In this document: positions 9,004 through 18,697 of the stretch, in pieces
Numbering within the stretch: the first letter of the stretch is position 1
Layout: each line of letters opens with the position of its first letter
Assembly (NCBI RefSeq): GCF_000745235.1
Contig: NZ_JQNL01000001.1
Span: 3,404,001-3,468,000 of the forward strand
Length of the DNA: 64,000 nucleotides
From: Luteibacter mycovicinus
Lineage (GTDB): Bacteria > Pseudomonadota > Gammaproteobacteria > Xanthomonadales > Rhodanobacteraceae
Direction: 5' to 3'
The notes under the pieces: model-generated
What the model was told of the DNA's origin: nothing
Databases searched by the model: none
Seen by the model: the letters and a program-made list of their open reading frames with translations, nothing else
Made by a program: the position numbers and the translations under genes

Positions 9004-9738
9004 ATGGAGAACGGGATGCCATCCTCGCGTTTGCTGGTCACGATCGCCGCACTGCTGTGCCTGCCCGCCCTCCCGGCGTTGGCACAGGCACCGTCGACGG
9101 CGCCTGCGTCCGGTGCTCCGGTCATCGACAAGACGAAGCTGTCGTATGCGATCGGCTATCAGATCGGCACGCAGTTCGCCAACAGCGCGCAGCCCGACGT
9201 GGACATCGCCGTGCTGGTCAAGGCACTGCAGGATGGTTATGCCAAGCGTGCGCCAGGCGTTCCGATCGACGTGATGCAGCAGCAGCTCGTCAACTTCGAT
9301 GCCAAGGTCCAGCGCGACTCGGCGGTCGAATTCCGTCGTGTCGCCACCGCCAATGCGAAGCGCAGCGCGGATTTCCTCGCCCGCAATCGCACCCGCCCCG
9401 GCGTGACCACGTTGCCCTCCGGCATCCAGTACGCCGTGCTCGCCAAGGGCAACGGCGCACAGGCGCAGGTTACGAGCACAGTCGTGGTGAATTACCGCGG
9501 GGCGCTGATCGACGGTACGGAGTTCGACAGCTCGTACGCGCACGGCAAACCCGTGACCTTCACGGTCAACCGCGTCATACCCGGTTGGCAGGACGTCATT
9601 CCGCGCATGCATGTCGGTGACAAGTGGAAAGTGGTGATTCCACCGGCGCTGGCCTATGGCGAGCGCGGTGAACTGCCGCGCATCGGGCCTAACGAGGCGT
9701 TGTTGTTCGACCTCGAGCTCATCGACGTCAAGCCCTGA
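9004..9738 (+). CDS. Mip-like FKBP-type peptidyl-prolyl isomerase
   Basis: Periplasmic proline isomerase assisting folding of exported proteins. The signal peptide ends near ALAQA. An N-terminal helical dimerisation domain (about residues 35-130, beginning DKTKLSYAIGYQIGTQFA) and a C-terminal FKBP domain (about 140-244) with VVNYRGALIDGTEFDSSY, VIPGWQDVIPRMHVG and the end LLFDLELIDV match the Mip/FkpA architecture. An in-frame ATG at 9016 is an equally possible start and would shorten the signal peptide by four residues. Confidence 0.92.
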   Translation: MENGMPSSRLLVTIAALLCLPALPALAQAPSTAPASGAPVIDKTKLSYAIGYQIGTQFANSAQPDVDIAVLVKALQDGYAKRAPGVPIDVMQQQLVNFDAKVQRDSAVEFRRVATANAKRSADFLARNRTRPGVTTLPSGIQYAVLAKGNGAQAQVTSTVVVNYRGALIDGTEFDSSYAHGKPVTFTVNRVIPGWQDVIPRMHVGDKWKVVIPPALAYGERGELPRIGPNEALLFDLELIDVKP

Positions 9739-9763
9739 CCGTCGCGCTAGAATGGCCGACGGT

Positions 9764-9949
9764 ATGGCCATCGTCTCTTCCTCCTCGCTGCCCCTGACTC
9801 CCTGCACCGGTGTGTGCCGGCTAGACGCGCGCGGCCTCTGTGAGGGCTGTCTGCGCACGGGTGACGAGATCGCCCGCTGGTCCACGATGGACGACGAGCA
9901 GAAACTCTGGTTGATGGACCGGATCCTGCCAGGCAGGCAGGACGCCTGA
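9764..9949 (+). CDS. Small DUF1289 cysteine-rich protein
   Basis: A 61-residue protein (65 if it starts at the in-frame ATG 9752) with the DUF1289 pattern TPCTGVCRLDARGLCEGCLR, whose four cysteines suggest metal binding, and the following EIARWSTMDDEQK. The stop TGA shares its last base with the ATG of the next gene, implying coupling with the Nudix hydrolase. Function is unknown. Confidence 0.85.
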   Translation: MAIVSSSSLPLTPCTGVCRLDARGLCEGCLRTGDEIARWSTMDDEQKLWLMDRILPGRQDA

Positions 9950-10557
9950 TGGATGACCTGCTCGCCCGGCTGCACGGCGCGCTGCTTCCCCTGGAGGCGC
10001 CCCCGGGACCGCGCGGCTGGAACCACGAGGACATGGCCGAGCTCATCGGCGATGCACCGAGGCGCGCCGCCGCGGTGCTGATCGGTATTCGTGACGACCG
10101 TGAGCAGCGTGTGGTGCTCACCGTACGCACGGACACGTTGCAGCAGCATGCGGGTCAGGTCGCCTTTCCCGGCGGCCGGGTGGAGGATCACGACGAGGAC
10201 GCGGTCGCCACGGCCTTGCGCGAAAGTCACGAGGAAATCGGGCTCGATGCGCGCATGGTAACGCCGTTGGGGTTCCTGGAATCCTTCGAGACGATCAGCG
10301 GTTACTCCGTCACGCCGGTGGTCGCGCGTATCGCGGCCGAGGCGACACTGACGCCCGATCCCGGCGAGGTGGCCGAGGTCTTCGAGGTCCCTTTCGCCTT
10401 CTTTCTCGAGCCGGCAAACCTCCGCCGCTATACGATGGATTTCCGTGGACACCGCCGCGACATGGTCGAATTTCTCCACGCGGGTTACCGCATCTGGGGT
10501 GTCACGGCGGCCATTCTTCTCAACCTGCTCAAGCGAATGGGACATCACCCATGTTGA
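9949..10557 (+). CDS. Nudix hydrolase, NudL-like CoA pyrophosphatase
   Basis: Hydrolyses a nucleoside diphosphate derivative, most likely coenzyme A to 4'-phosphopantetheine and 3',5'-ADP. The UPF0035 signature QQHAGQVAFPGGR, specific to NudL-type CoA pyrophosphatases, directly precedes the Nudix box, which runs from GGRVEDHDEDAV to ESHEEIGL. At 202 residues the length is normal. It overlaps both neighbours: 1 base with the DUF1289 gene and 7 bases with the sulfurtransferase gene, so the three form an operon. Confidence 0.88.
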   Translation: MDDLLARLHGALLPLEAPPGPRGWNHEDMAELIGDAPRRAAAVLIGIRDDREQRVVLTVRTDTLQQHAGQVAFPGGRVEDHDEDAVATALRESHEEIGLDARMVTPLGFLESFETISGYSVTPVVARIAAEATLTPDPGEVAEVFEVPFAFFLEPANLRRYTMDFRGHRRDMVEFLHAGYRIWGVTAAILLNLLKRMGHHPC

Positions 10558-11411
10558 TCTCGCGCACGCTGATAGACGCCATCACCGCTTCCCATCTGCC
10601 GGCGCAGGACGTGCTTTTCGTCGATGCGCGTTTCGACCTGGCGCAGCCGTCGAAGGGGAATGAGGACTACGCACAGGCGCACGTGCCTGGCGCGGTGCGT
10701 GCCGACCTCGATCGTGACCTCGCCGACATGGCCACGCCGGCGAACGGCCGGGGGCGACATCCGTTGCCGTCCGCGGCGTCGTTCGCGGCGTGGCTGTCGC
10801 GCGCGGGGTGGCGCCCCGATTTGCAGGTCGTCGTTTACGACGCGGCAGGCGGCGCACTGGCGGCGGCACGTCTGTGGTGGCTGGCGCGTCTGGCCGGCCT
10901 CGACAATGTCGCGGTGCTCGACGGAGGCTGGGCCGCCTGGGAGGCGGCCAGGCTTCCCATCGATGCGAGGGTGGCTTCGCGTGATGCGACGGCGGTACAC
11001 GCGGCCTTCGACGACGCGGGCACGGTCGGTGCGGATGAACTCGCCGATGGTGTCGCCAGCGGGCGCTTCGTTCTGCTGGATGCGCGTGCGGCGCCGCGAT
11101 ACCGGGGCGACGTCGAACCGCTCGATCCCGTGGCGGGGCACGTACCGGGAGCGCGCAACCGGCCGTTTACGGACAACCTCGACGCGCAGGGCCGGTTTCG
11201 CTCGCCGGAGGACCTTCGTCGCGCGTTCGAAGGGGTGATCGGACCCCATCCGGCGGAAGACGTCGTACACATGTGCGGCTCCGGCGTGACCGCATGCCAT
11301 AACCTGCTGGCCATGGAGTACGCGGGGCTGTGCGGATCGCGTCTGTATGCGCCGTCGTGGAGTGGCTGGGTGAGCGACCGGTCGCGCGGTGTGGCGACCG
11401 GCGAGGGCTGA
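10551..11411 (+). CDS. Two-domain sulfurtransferase (3-mercaptopyruvate type)
   Basis: Tandem rhodanese protein of 286 residues. The N-terminal inactive domain has VFVDARF and LDGGWAAWEAA. The C-terminal domain has FVLLDARAAPRYRGD and the active-site loop MCGSGVTACH, where CGSGVTA is the pattern of 3-mercaptopyruvate sulfurtransferase (SseA) rather than thiosulfate sulfurtransferase. It transfers sulfur from mercaptopyruvate to thiols or cyanide. It is the last gene of the DUF1289-Nudix-sulfurtransferase operon and converges on an oxidoreductase gene 24 bases away. Confidence 0.9.
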   Translation: MLISRTLIDAITASHLPAQDVLFVDARFDLAQPSKGNEDYAQAHVPGAVRADLDRDLADMATPANGRGRHPLPSAASFAAWLSRAGWRPDLQVVVYDAAGGALAAARLWWLARLAGLDNVAVLDGGWAAWEAARLPIDARVASRDATAVHAAFDDAGTVGADELADGVASGRFVLLDARAAPRYRGDVEPLDPVAGHVPGARNRPFTDNLDAQGRFRSPEDLRRAFEGVIGPHPAEDVVHMCGSGVTACHNLLAMEYAGLCGSRLYAPSWSGWVSDRSRGVATGEG

Positions 11412-11435
11412 CGTCCGCTCCTCGCCGGCGATGGG

Positions 11436-12467
11436 TCAGAGCGACACCGTCCGCCGCTCGCGTGCACTCAGCTGCGCCGCCTCGATCACCCGGATGACAT
11501 CGCGGGCCTCGCGTGCGACGACCGGCAAGGTCGCACCCTGGCGAATCGCCGCGGCCACACCTTCGTAATACGCCGTGTAACGGCCGGGCAGCGTATCGAT
11601 CACCGTGGTGCTGCCATCGGCATCGGTGAACCGGCCGAACGACGCCGGCTCGTCCTCGCCCCAGTTCGCGCCGCCCGGGCGGCGGCCCTCACGAAGCGCG
11701 GCTTCCTGGCCGTCGATGCCGTACTTCACGAAGCTGCCGCCATCGCCGTGGACGAGATAGCGCGGGCCCGGGTCGCGGACCATGACCGACGCATGCAACA
11801 CCGCGCGCCGATGGCCGTAATCGAGCACGAGATGGAAGTAGTCATCCACCTTTGCGGCTGCGCGCTGGCGCGCGACATCCGCGGTGATCGCCTGAGGCGG
11901 GCCGAACAACACCAGGGCCTGGTCGATCAGGTGCGCGCCAAGGTCATAGAGCAGGCCGGATCCCGCGACTTCGGTCTCGCGCCACCCCTGCTTGATCTCG
12001 GGGCGGAAGCGATCGAAGTGCGCCTCGAAGTAGACGACCTCGCCGAGGCGGCCGTCGTCGACGAGGCGACGAACGGTCAGGAAATCGTTGTCCCAGCGAC
12101 GGTTCTGGAAGACGGAAAGGCGGCGGTCCACGCGGTCGGCCAGCGCGATCAGGGCATCGGCCTCGGCGGCGTTCAGCGTGAACGGCTTGTCCACCACGAC
12201 ATGCTTGCCTGCTTCCAGCGCGGCACGCGCCAGTGGCGCATGGCTCTCGTTGGGCGAAGCGATCACGATCAGCTCGAGCGACGGGTCCGCGATCAGGTCG
12301 TGAGGATGTTCATACGCCGTGGCCTCGGGAAAGTCGCGGGCGATCTGTTCCGCACGGCGACTGCCGATGGCGGCGAGACGAAGGCCTTCCGCCGCGGCGA
12401 TCAGTGGCGCATGGAAGAAGGCACCTGCTGTGCCATAGCCGATGAGGCCGGTGGGAATCGGTTGCAT
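11436..12467 (-). CDS. Gfo/Idh/MocA-family oxidoreductase
   Basis: A 343-residue NAD(P)-dependent oxidoreductase acting on a sugar or related polyol. The Rossmann motif GLIGYGTAGAFFHAP starts at residue 7, VVVDKPFT carries the conserved Lys-Pro pair, and the C-terminal domain has GSGLLYDLGAHLIDQAL with the catalytic histidine candidate. Overall it resembles the YdgJ/YhhX branch. The gene stands alone, divergent from an SDR gene; the substrate is not evident. Confidence 0.88.
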   Translation of the reverse strand: MQPIPTGLIGYGTAGAFFHAPLIAAAEGLRLAAIGSRRAEQIARDFPEATAYEHPHDLIADPSLELIVIASPNESHAPLARAALEAGKHVVVDKPFTLNAAEADALIALADRVDRRLSVFQNRRWDNDFLTVRRLVDDGRLGEVVYFEAHFDRFRPEIKQGWRETEVAGSGLLYDLGAHLIDQALVLFGPPQAITADVARQRAAAKVDDYFHLVLDYGHRRAVLHASVMVRDPGPRYLVHGDGGSFVKYGIDGQEAALREGRRPGGANWGEDEPASFGRFTDADGSTTVIDTLPGRYTAYYEGVAAAIRQGATLPVVAREARDVIRVIEAAQLSARERRTVSL

Positions 12468-12632
12468 AGTCGTTCCTGAGGTAGTCCTGGCAGCAAGCGT
12501 AGCGCGAGCCGCCTGAGCGTTTCGTTCAGGAATTCGCGGTTTTCTGTCGCCTCTGATCGTTGCTCAGCGTGACGTTCCCTGCACGGGGCGACGCAGAGCA
12601 TCGGCGGCGAACTCCCTGAAGAGACATGACCC

Positions 12633-13439
12633 ATGGTGGCAGCAAAGAAAGCCGCGCCTATACCCTCCGCCGCGACGAGTGAGTGGCCCGGCAAGGTCGT
12701 ACTTGTGACGGGCGGTGCGCAAGGTGTGGGCAAGGGCATCGCGGAAGCGGTACTGGCCGCCGGTGGCTCCGTGGTCATCGGCGATCTGGATGCCGAAGCC
12801 GGCAAGGCCTGTATCGACGAATGGGACGCGGGCGAGCGCGCCGCGTTTCTCGTGCTGGATGTCGCGAAGGAAGCGAGTGTCAGGCGTTTCGTGGCCTCGT
12901 CATTGCGACGCTTCGGTCGCATCGATGGCCTGGTCAATAACGCAGGCATCGCCAACCCTGTGAACGGTCCGATCGAGAAGCTCGACTGGACCGAATGGAA
13001 GCGGCGCATCGATACGAACCTCGGTGGGACCTTTCTCTGCAGCAAGCACGCCTTGCCGGCGTTGAAAAAGAGCAACGGCGCCATCGTCAATATTTCCTCG
13101 TCGCGCGCGCACCAGTCCGAGCCTGACACGGAAGCCTATGCGGCGAGCAAGGGCGGCATCGTCGCGTTGACGCACGCGCTCGCGATCAGTGTGGGACCGG
13201 TTCGCGTCAATGCGATCAATCCGGGGTGGATCGTGGTGGATGACTGGAAGAAGCCATCGGCGCGCCATAAGCCGAAGCTGTCAGCGGCGGATCATGCGCA
13301 GCACCCGGTCGGGCGGGCGGGTATCCCGCCGGACATCGGTGCGCTGGCGGTATTCCTGCTGTCGTCGCAGGCGGGGTTCATCACCGGCGAGAACTTCACC
13401 GTCGACGGTGGGGTTGCGCGGAAGATGCATTACGTCTGA
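12633..13439 (+). CDS. Short-chain dehydrogenase/reductase
   Basis: Classical SDR of 268 residues with an N-terminal extension of about 20 residues. Motifs in order: TGGAQGVGKG (cofactor glycine motif), LVNNAGIANP, NISSSRAHQSE (catalytic Ser), EAYAASKGG (Tyr and Lys), NAINPGWI, and FITGENFTVDGG at the C-terminus. The acidic residue in VIGDLDAE after the second strand suggests preference for NAD(H). The substrate is unknown. The last 10 bases overlap the end of the convergent metallophosphoesterase gene. Confidence 0.9.
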   Translation: MVAAKKAAPIPSAATSEWPGKVVLVTGGAQGVGKGIAEAVLAAGGSVVIGDLDAEAGKACIDEWDAGERAAFLVLDVAKEASVRRFVASSLRRFGRIDGLVNNAGIANPVNGPIEKLDWTEWKRRIDTNLGGTFLCSKHALPALKKSNGAIVNISSSRAHQSEPDTEAYAASKGGIVALTHALAISVGPVRVNAINPGWIVVDDWKKPSARHKPKLSAADHAQHPVGRAGIPPDIGALAVFLLSSQAGFITGENFTVDGGVARKMHYV

Positions 13440-14272
13440 AGCCCTGCCGACGATGGGATGCCGCTGTACCGCTGAAGAGGCACGGTCGTCTTCCCGCCGG
13501 GATCGAAGCGCCCGTTGGCCTCGTTGTAATCCCATTGCTCGACCACGCATGTCGAGCGATCGGTGGTCGGGTCGTGGCGAATGACATTGAAAGAGTTGCT
13601 GATTCCCTCGCGAATGCGCGTCGACAACGCCGTGCCCGCCTGTACCGACCACAACTCACTGGACAGTGCACGCTGTTCGGTATTGAGCGGCCTGACATAA
13701 GGCAGGTGGATGTGTCCGCCGAGCACAAGGTCGGCGCCGGCGGCGGCCCAGGCGGCGATCGCGCGCTCGTGGTTGATCAGAAGGTTCTCGACATCCTTCT
13801 CTCGTATCACATGGACTGGCTGGTGCGTTACGACGACGCGCAACTGATCGGCGGTGGCCTCGCGTAGCCGCTGGCTGACGCGTTCGATCTGCGCATCGGA
13901 TACCTCGCCGTTCTTGTGCCGGTGCGCCCGGACGGTGTTGACGCCGATGACGAGCAACGCGTCGTCCGTGTGCCCGGGCTCCAGGTTTGCCCCGAAGACG
14001 CGGCGGAAACCACCGAACGGATCGAAGACGCGCGCGAAGACGTTCAGTAGCGGGACGTCGTGGTTTCCAGGAATCACAAGGGTAGGGCGCCCGTAGCCGT
14101 CGATGAAACGGCGGGCGGCATCGAACTGGCTGCGCCGCGCGCGCTGCGTCACGTCACCGGAAAGTATGACGAGATCCGGCCGCATCGAGATGATCAGTTC
14201 GCTCAGTGCCGACACCACGTCGGGACGCTCGGTGCCGAAGTGCGTATCGGAAATCTGTACCAGCGTGCTCAA
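13430..14272 (-). CDS. Calcineurin-like metallophosphoesterase
   Basis: A 280-residue binuclear-metal phosphoesterase with all five family motifs: ISDTHFG, LSGDVTQRA, IPGNHDVPL, VTHQPVH and LGGHIHLPY. This is the Icc/cyclic-nucleotide phosphodiesterase-like branch, but its substrate cannot be assigned. Its start overlaps the stop of the upstream lipid kinase gene (ATGA at 14269-14272), so the two are coupled, suggesting a role in phospholipid or polyprenyl-phosphate turnover. Confidence 0.88.
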   Translation of the reverse strand: MSTLVQISDTHFGTERPDVVSALSELIISMRPDLVILSGDVTQRARRSQFDAARRFIDGYGRPTLVIPGNHDVPLLNVFARVFDPFGGFRRVFGANLEPGHTDDALLVIGVNTVRAHRHKNGEVSDAQIERVSQRLREATADQLRVVVTHQPVHVIREKDVENLLINHERAIAAWAAAGADLVLGGHIHLPYVRPLNTEQRALSSELWSVQAGTALSTRIREGISNSFNVIRHDPTTDRSTCVVEQWDYNEANGRFDPGGKTTVPLQRYSGIPSSAGLQT

Positions 14273-15216
14273 CCCGGATCCTCCCCTGGCTGGCGTTCAC
14301 CATGGGTAAGCAGCACGAGCGGGCGCGGCGCGGCGCGGAAGACGATAGGCGGATCGAGCCAGACGATCTCGCCGTCGACGGCCACCTTGATCTTCGCCCG
14401 GTGGTGTTTCGGTTTGACGGTGATCTCGCGAAACGGAAAGCTGACGACGTCGTCCGCTTCGCCGAGCTTGCCCAGGGCGCCGCTGAGTATGAGGCGGAGC
14501 ATGGTGAGCTTGCCGATGGGCTTGAGCACGAGTCCGGCCAGCGTGCCATCGTTGCGATGCACGTCCACCGCCTCGGGCAGACCGATTTTCTCCAGCTGCA
14601 GCGCATTGTTACCGACGAACAGTGTCGGCGTGCGCAGCTGACGCGACCGCGTGCCGTCGGTCACTTCGACGCGAAGCGGCCGGAAACCCTTCATCAGCGT
14701 CGACAGGCCCGACCACAACGCTACGATGCGGTGCCGGCCGAAACGCTGTTTCCACGTCTCGCGGTCTTCGAGCACCTGCGGGTAGAGACCGAGGCTCGCA
14801 TTCACCAGGAACACGCGATCGTTGACCATGCCGATCTGCGCGTTGATCGGCGTAGACCGCACGAGCGCCTCGGCGGCGCCGCGGGTGTCCGTCGGAATGC
14901 CGTGCGTCCGGCCGACGAAGTTGAAGGTACCTTGCGGCAGGATGCCCATGGTCAGCTGTTCGCGCCACGCCGCGGCGGCAACGCAGTTGATGGTGCCGTC
15001 GCCGCCCGCGGCCACGATCGCGCCACCCTGTTCGCTGGCGTAAGCGGCGGCGTCGCGGACGACGTCGACGATGTCGTGCTCGTCGTCGATGAGAAAAAAC
15101 GCATGAGGATGTCCGGCGGCATCGAGAATCGAGGCGATCTCGTCGCGTGCCGCCGCGGCGTCCTGTCGGCCGGAGCCGGCATTCATGACAATGGCGAAAG
15201 AGACTGGACTGGACAT
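14269..15216 (-). CDS. Diacylglycerol kinase-family lipid kinase
   Basis: A 315-residue protein of the DAGK catalytic (YegS/BmrU) family that phosphorylates diacylglycerol, sphingosine-like or related lipids. Motifs: AIVMNAGSG at the start, IVAAGGDGTINCVAAA as the nucleotide-binding signature, LPQGTFNFVGR, and a beta-sandwich C-terminal domain ending with the DGEIVW segment. It is the middle gene of a minus-strand set, 40 bases after the PAP2 gene and overlapping the metallophosphoesterase gene. Confidence 0.88.
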   Translation of the reverse strand: MSSPVSFAIVMNAGSGRQDAAAARDEIASILDAAGHPHAFFLIDDEHDIVDVVRDAAAYASEQGGAIVAAGGDGTINCVAAAAWREQLTMGILPQGTFNFVGRTHGIPTDTRGAAEALVRSTPINAQIGMVNDRVFLVNASLGLYPQVLEDRETWKQRFGRHRIVALWSGLSTLMKGFRPLRVEVTDGTRSRQLRTPTLFVGNNALQLEKIGLPEAVDVHRNDGTLAGLVLKPIGKLTMLRLILSGALGKLGEADDVVSFPFREITVKPKHHRAKIKVAVDGEIVWLDPPIVFRAAPRPLVLLTHGERQPGEDPG

Positions 15217-15256
15217 CGCTGGATCGAAGCATTCGCCTCGTTACGGCCGCATGAAA

Positions 15257-16057
15257 TTACGTCCTGGCCTGCCGGCCCTCGCGAAGGCGGAGGTATTCCG
15301 CGCTGCCGACACACAGCGTGACCCAGGCAAGGCCCGTGGCGTATCCCGCCATCACGTCGCTGAAGTAATGCACCTGGAGCAGGATGCGGCTGATACCGAC
15401 CACCGTGATCATGGCCACGGCAGCGATCACGATGAGCCGGTGCCAGCGAGGTGGGCAAAGCACCAGCAGGACATACGCGAGCATGCCGTAGAACACCATC
15501 GATCCCGATGCATGGCCACTGGGAAAGCTGTAACTGTGTTCGACGATGAAGCCATGGTCGTGCAGCGGCCGTTCGCGCTGGAACCAGCCCTTGAGCGCAC
15601 TGTTGATTGCGGCGGTGCCGACCAGCGTGGCGATCCAGGTGATGGCGAGGCGCACGTGCCGGCGAAGCAACAGCGCGAGGAAGACGACGCCCGTGGCCAC
15701 GCCGACGACGACGGGATCGCCCGTATGGGTGACCCAGGCGATCGCACGCAGCACGGGCAGGGGCAGGTTGGCGCGCAGGTCGGCGGCGAGGCTGGCGTCG
15801 AAGACGGTCAGGCCTGCCTGCTCGCGAACCTCCACCGCGATCGCCGTGGCGATCACCAGCATGGCGACGATGACGACCATGGCGGTCGTGGGGCGCAGGA
15901 AGGCGCGGGCCGCCGGGTCCAGTCCTTCTCGCCGCCGTACGGCGCGGCGCCACGCCACGTCGGCGCCCAGCAGGGCGGCGACCAGAAGGAGCGCCCAGAC
16001 CGACAGGGCGTGGCGGCTGATCCAATCCAATGGCACTGCGATCACTCCTCGTCTCAT
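15257..16057 (-). CDS. PAP2-family membrane phosphatase
   Basis: Integral membrane lipid-phosphate phosphatase (phosphatidate or undecaprenyl diphosphate type). The three PAP2 motifs are KGWFQRERP, SFPSGHASGS and SRILLQVHYFSD. About six hydrophobic helices are visible. I prefer ATG 16057 (266 residues, starting MRRGVIAV), because an in-frame ATG at 16114 would overlap the divergent esterase start. Together with the adjoining lipid kinase and phosphoesterase it forms a lipid-phosphate cycle cassette. Confidence 0.85.
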   Translation of the reverse strand: MRRGVIAVPLDWISRHALSVWALLLVAALLGADVAWRRAVRRREGLDPAARAFLRPTTAMVVIVAMLVIATAIAVEVREQAGLTVFDASLAADLRANLPLPVLRAIAWVTHTGDPVVVGVATGVVFLALLLRRHVRLAITWIATLVGTAAINSALKGWFQRERPLHDHGFIVEHSYSFPSGHASGSMVFYGMLAYVLLVLCPPRWHRLIVIAAVAMITVVGISRILLQVHYFSDVMAGYATGLAWVTLCVGSAEYLRLREGRQART

Positions 16058-16112
16058 GGCAGGATCGGCATGTTGCCACGCCGCGACCTCGCGGCTCGAA
16101 AAGGGGATGAAC

Positions 16113-17720
16113 ATGTCGAAGGTTTCGTCGGCTCGCGCGGTGCTCGCGCTGGCCCTTCTCGCGGGCGCTGCCTCCGCCGTTCATGCCGACGGCGCGCCGC
16201 TGGCGCATCGCATCGTGCGCGTCGGCCTGCCGGCGGCAAGCCAGGGCACTTCCGGCCGCCTGATCCTGTTCGCCATGCCCGCTTCGGCTGCGAAGGACGG
16301 CAAGGCGGAAGAAGTGGACACCAACCCGTTCCAGCCGACCGCGGTGTCGGTCGCGGCCAGGGACGTCGGCTGGATCGGTGGCGGCCAGACGGTCGATCTC
16401 GACACGGACGGCGAGGCGTTCCCCGCGGGCTTTTCGAGCCTTCCTTCAGGCGATTACCTTATCCAGGCCGTGCTCGACGTGGGGCATGACTACAACTACA
16501 GCGGACGCCATGCCGGCGATCTGATCAGCCCGGTCACGGCCGTCAGGCTGACGCCGGGCGATAGCCTGCCCACGCTCACTCTCGATACCACCGTGCCCGC
16601 GAAGGACCCCTGGAACCTGTCGCCGGCGGCACCGCAGGCAATCCGCGACGCGCTGCCCGAGGCGCGCAAGCATGCGCATGCGGAGGTGTTCGAGAGTCCC
16701 GCTCTGACGGCTTTCGCCGGTCGCCCCCTGTCGATCCGTGCCTGGGTCCTCACGCCGCCCGGCTATGACCCCAAAGCCTCGACACGTTATCCCACGGTCT
16801 ATCTGACACACGGCTTCGGGGGTGGCTTCGACCGGTTCACGGGGACCATCGCGTCGGTATGGTCGGCCATGGCCAACAAGCAGATGCCACCGATGATCTG
16901 GGTCCTGCTCGATGAATCCGGTCCTACGGGTACGCACGAATTCGCCGATTCGGTGAACAACGGTCCGTGGGGCCAGGCGCTGACCACGGAATACATCCCG
17001 TGGCTGGAGGCCCGCTACAAGATGGACGCCAGGGTGAGCGGTCGCTTCCTCAATGGTCATTCGTCCGGCGGCTGGGCCACGCTGTGGCTGCAGACGCGTT
17101 ATCCGAAGGTGTTCGGCGGCACCTGGTCGACCTCTCCGGATCCGAGCGATTTCCACGACTTCACCGGCATCGACCTCTACGCGCCCCACGCCAACGCCTA
17201 TAAAGCGGCCGATGGCACGCCGTACCCCCTGATCCGCGACAAGGGCAAGGTGATCGCCACGTTCGAGACCTTCGCGCATCTCGAGCGCGTGCTCGGCGCC
17301 TATGGTGGCCAGCTGGCATCGTTCGAGTGGGTGTTCTCGCCGCGCGGCGCCGACGGACGGCCGCAGCCGATGTTCAATCGCGATACCGGCGCGATCGATG
17401 CGAATGTCGTCGCGTACTGGCGCGACCATTACGACATCGCCCAGCGCATGCGCACACAGTGGCCGTCGCTCAGGCCCGACCTGGACGGAAAGATCCATCT
17501 GATCGTCGGCACGGCCGACACGTTCTACCTCGATGGGTCGGCGAAGTTGCTCAAGGACACGCTCGACGGCCTGCACGCGAAGAGCGATTTCCGGTTCCTG
17601 CCCGGAAAGACGCATTTCGACCTCTATACCGAAGGGGATGACCGACAGGCCTTGCTGAAGAAGATCGCCTGGGAGATGTACGGGGTAGCGCGGCCGGGGC
17701 AGGGCAAGCCCGGAGGTTGA
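16113..17720 (+). CDS. Secreted alpha/beta-hydrolase (esterase D-like)
   Basis: A 535-residue exported esterase. The signal peptide ([16 protein letters not shown], cleavage near VHADG) precedes an N-terminal beta domain of about 150 residues and a C-terminal esterase-D-like catalytic domain with [12 protein letters not shown] and the nucleophile motif [12 protein letters not shown], then GKTHFDLY with the likely catalytic histidine. The start is set by AAGGGGATG just upstream of ATG 16113; ATG 16107 is an alternative. A natural substrate cannot be named. Confidence 0.82.
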   Translation: MSKVSSARAVLALALLAGAASAVHADGAPLAHRIVRVGLPAASQGTSGRLILFAMPASAAKDGKAEEVDTNPFQPTAVSVAARDVGWIGGGQTVDLDTDGEAFPAGFSSLPSGDYLIQAVLDVGHDYNYSGRHAGDLISPVTAVRLTPGDSLPTLTLDTTVPAKDPWNLSPAAPQAIRDALPEARKHAHAEVFESPALTAFAGRPLSIRAWVLTPPGYDPKASTRYPTVYLTHGFGGGFDRFTGTIASVWSAMANKQMPPMIWVLLDESGPTGTHEFADSVNNGPWGQALTTEYIPWLEARYKMDARVSGRFLNGHSSGGWATLWLQTRYPKVFGGTWSTSPDPSDFHDFTGIDLYAPHANAYKAADGTPYPLIRDKGKVIATFETFAHLERVLGAYGGQLASFEWVFSPRGADGRPQPMFNRDTGAIDANVVAYWRDHYDIAQRMRTQWPSLRPDLDGKIHLIVGTADTFYLDGSAKLLKDTLDGLHAKSDFRFLPGKTHFDLYTEGDDRQALLKKIAWEMYGVARPGQGKPGG

Positions 17721-17797
17721 GGCCTGTCACGCCGCGACGCAGCAAGGCCTTCACCACGGGCTGGGCTAAAATGCCGGTCTTTGCCCCGGAGAGTTTC

Positions 17798-18685
17798 ATG
17801 GCGCAGCTTCCCTCGGCCGGCGGCCGCTTCCGTGCCGCGCTTGCGGCGGAACAGCCCCTGCAGGTCATTGGCGCGATCAACGCCAACCACGCGTTGCTGG
17901 CGAAGCGCGCCGGGTTTCGCGCTATCTACCTTTCCGGCGGCGGTGTGGCGGCGGGTTCGCTGGGCCTGCCCGACCTGGGCATCAACACGCTGGACGACGT
18001 ACTCACCGACGTGCGTCGCATCACCGACGTGTGCGACCTGCCGTTGATGGTCGATATCGACACGGGGTTCGGCCCGAGCGCGTTCAATATCGCGCGCACC
18101 GTCAAAAGCCTGATCAAGTTCGGCGCCGCGGCCTGCCACATCGAAGACCAGGTCGGCGCGAAGCGCTGCGGTCACCGGCCCGGCAAGGAAATCGTCACGA
18201 CCGAGGAAATGGCCGATCGCGTCAAGGCCGCCGCCGATGCGAAGACCGATCCGGACTTCTTCCTGATCGCGCGCACCGATGCCATCGCCGTGCTCGGCGT
18301 GGATGCCGCCATCGACCGTGCCATCGCCTGCGTGGAAGCGGGCGCCGACGCGATCTTCGCCGAGGCCGCCTACGACCTGCCGACGTACAAGCGTTTCGTC
18401 GATGCGGTCAACGTGCCCGTGCTGGCCAATATCACGGAGTTCGGCCAGACGCCGCTGTTCAGCACCGAGGAGCTCGGGAGTGTCGGCGTCGGCATCGTCC
18501 TGTATCCGCTTTCCGCGTTCCGCGCCATGAACAAGGCCGCCGAGAACGTGTACACCAGCATCCGCCGCGACGGTCACCAGCGCAACGTCATCGACACGAT
18601 GCAGACGCGCGAAGAACTGTACGACCGCATCGGCTACCACGACTACGAGCGTCACCTCGACGCGCTGTTCTCTAAGAAGGGTTAA
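17798..18685 (+). CDS. prpB: Methylisocitrate lyase
   Basis: Cleaves 2-methylisocitrate to pyruvate and succinate in the methylcitrate cycle of propionate breakdown. At 295 residues from ATG 17798 the length matches PrpB exactly, and CCCGGAGAG upstream supports that start. Motifs: [25 protein letters not shown] (metal site) and [13 protein letters not shown] with the active-site Cys. A 12-base gap containing AAGGAGA separates it from prpC, so the pair is an operon. Confidence 0.95.
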   Translation: MAQLPSAGGRFRAALAAEQPLQVIGAINANHALLAKRAGFRAIYLSGGGVAAGSLGLPDLGINTLDDVLTDVRRITDVCDLPLMVDIDTGFGPSAFNIARTVKSLIKFGAAACHIEDQVGAKRCGHRPGKEIVTTEEMADRVKAAADAKTDPDFFLIARTDAIAVLGVDAAIDRAIACVEAGADAIFAEAAYDLPTYKRFVDAVNVPVLANITEFGQTPLFSTEELGSVGVGIVLYPLSAFRAMNKAAENVYTSIRRDGHQRNVIDTMQTREELYDRIGYHDYERHLDALFSKKG

Positions 18686-18697
18686 GGAGAGTCACTC

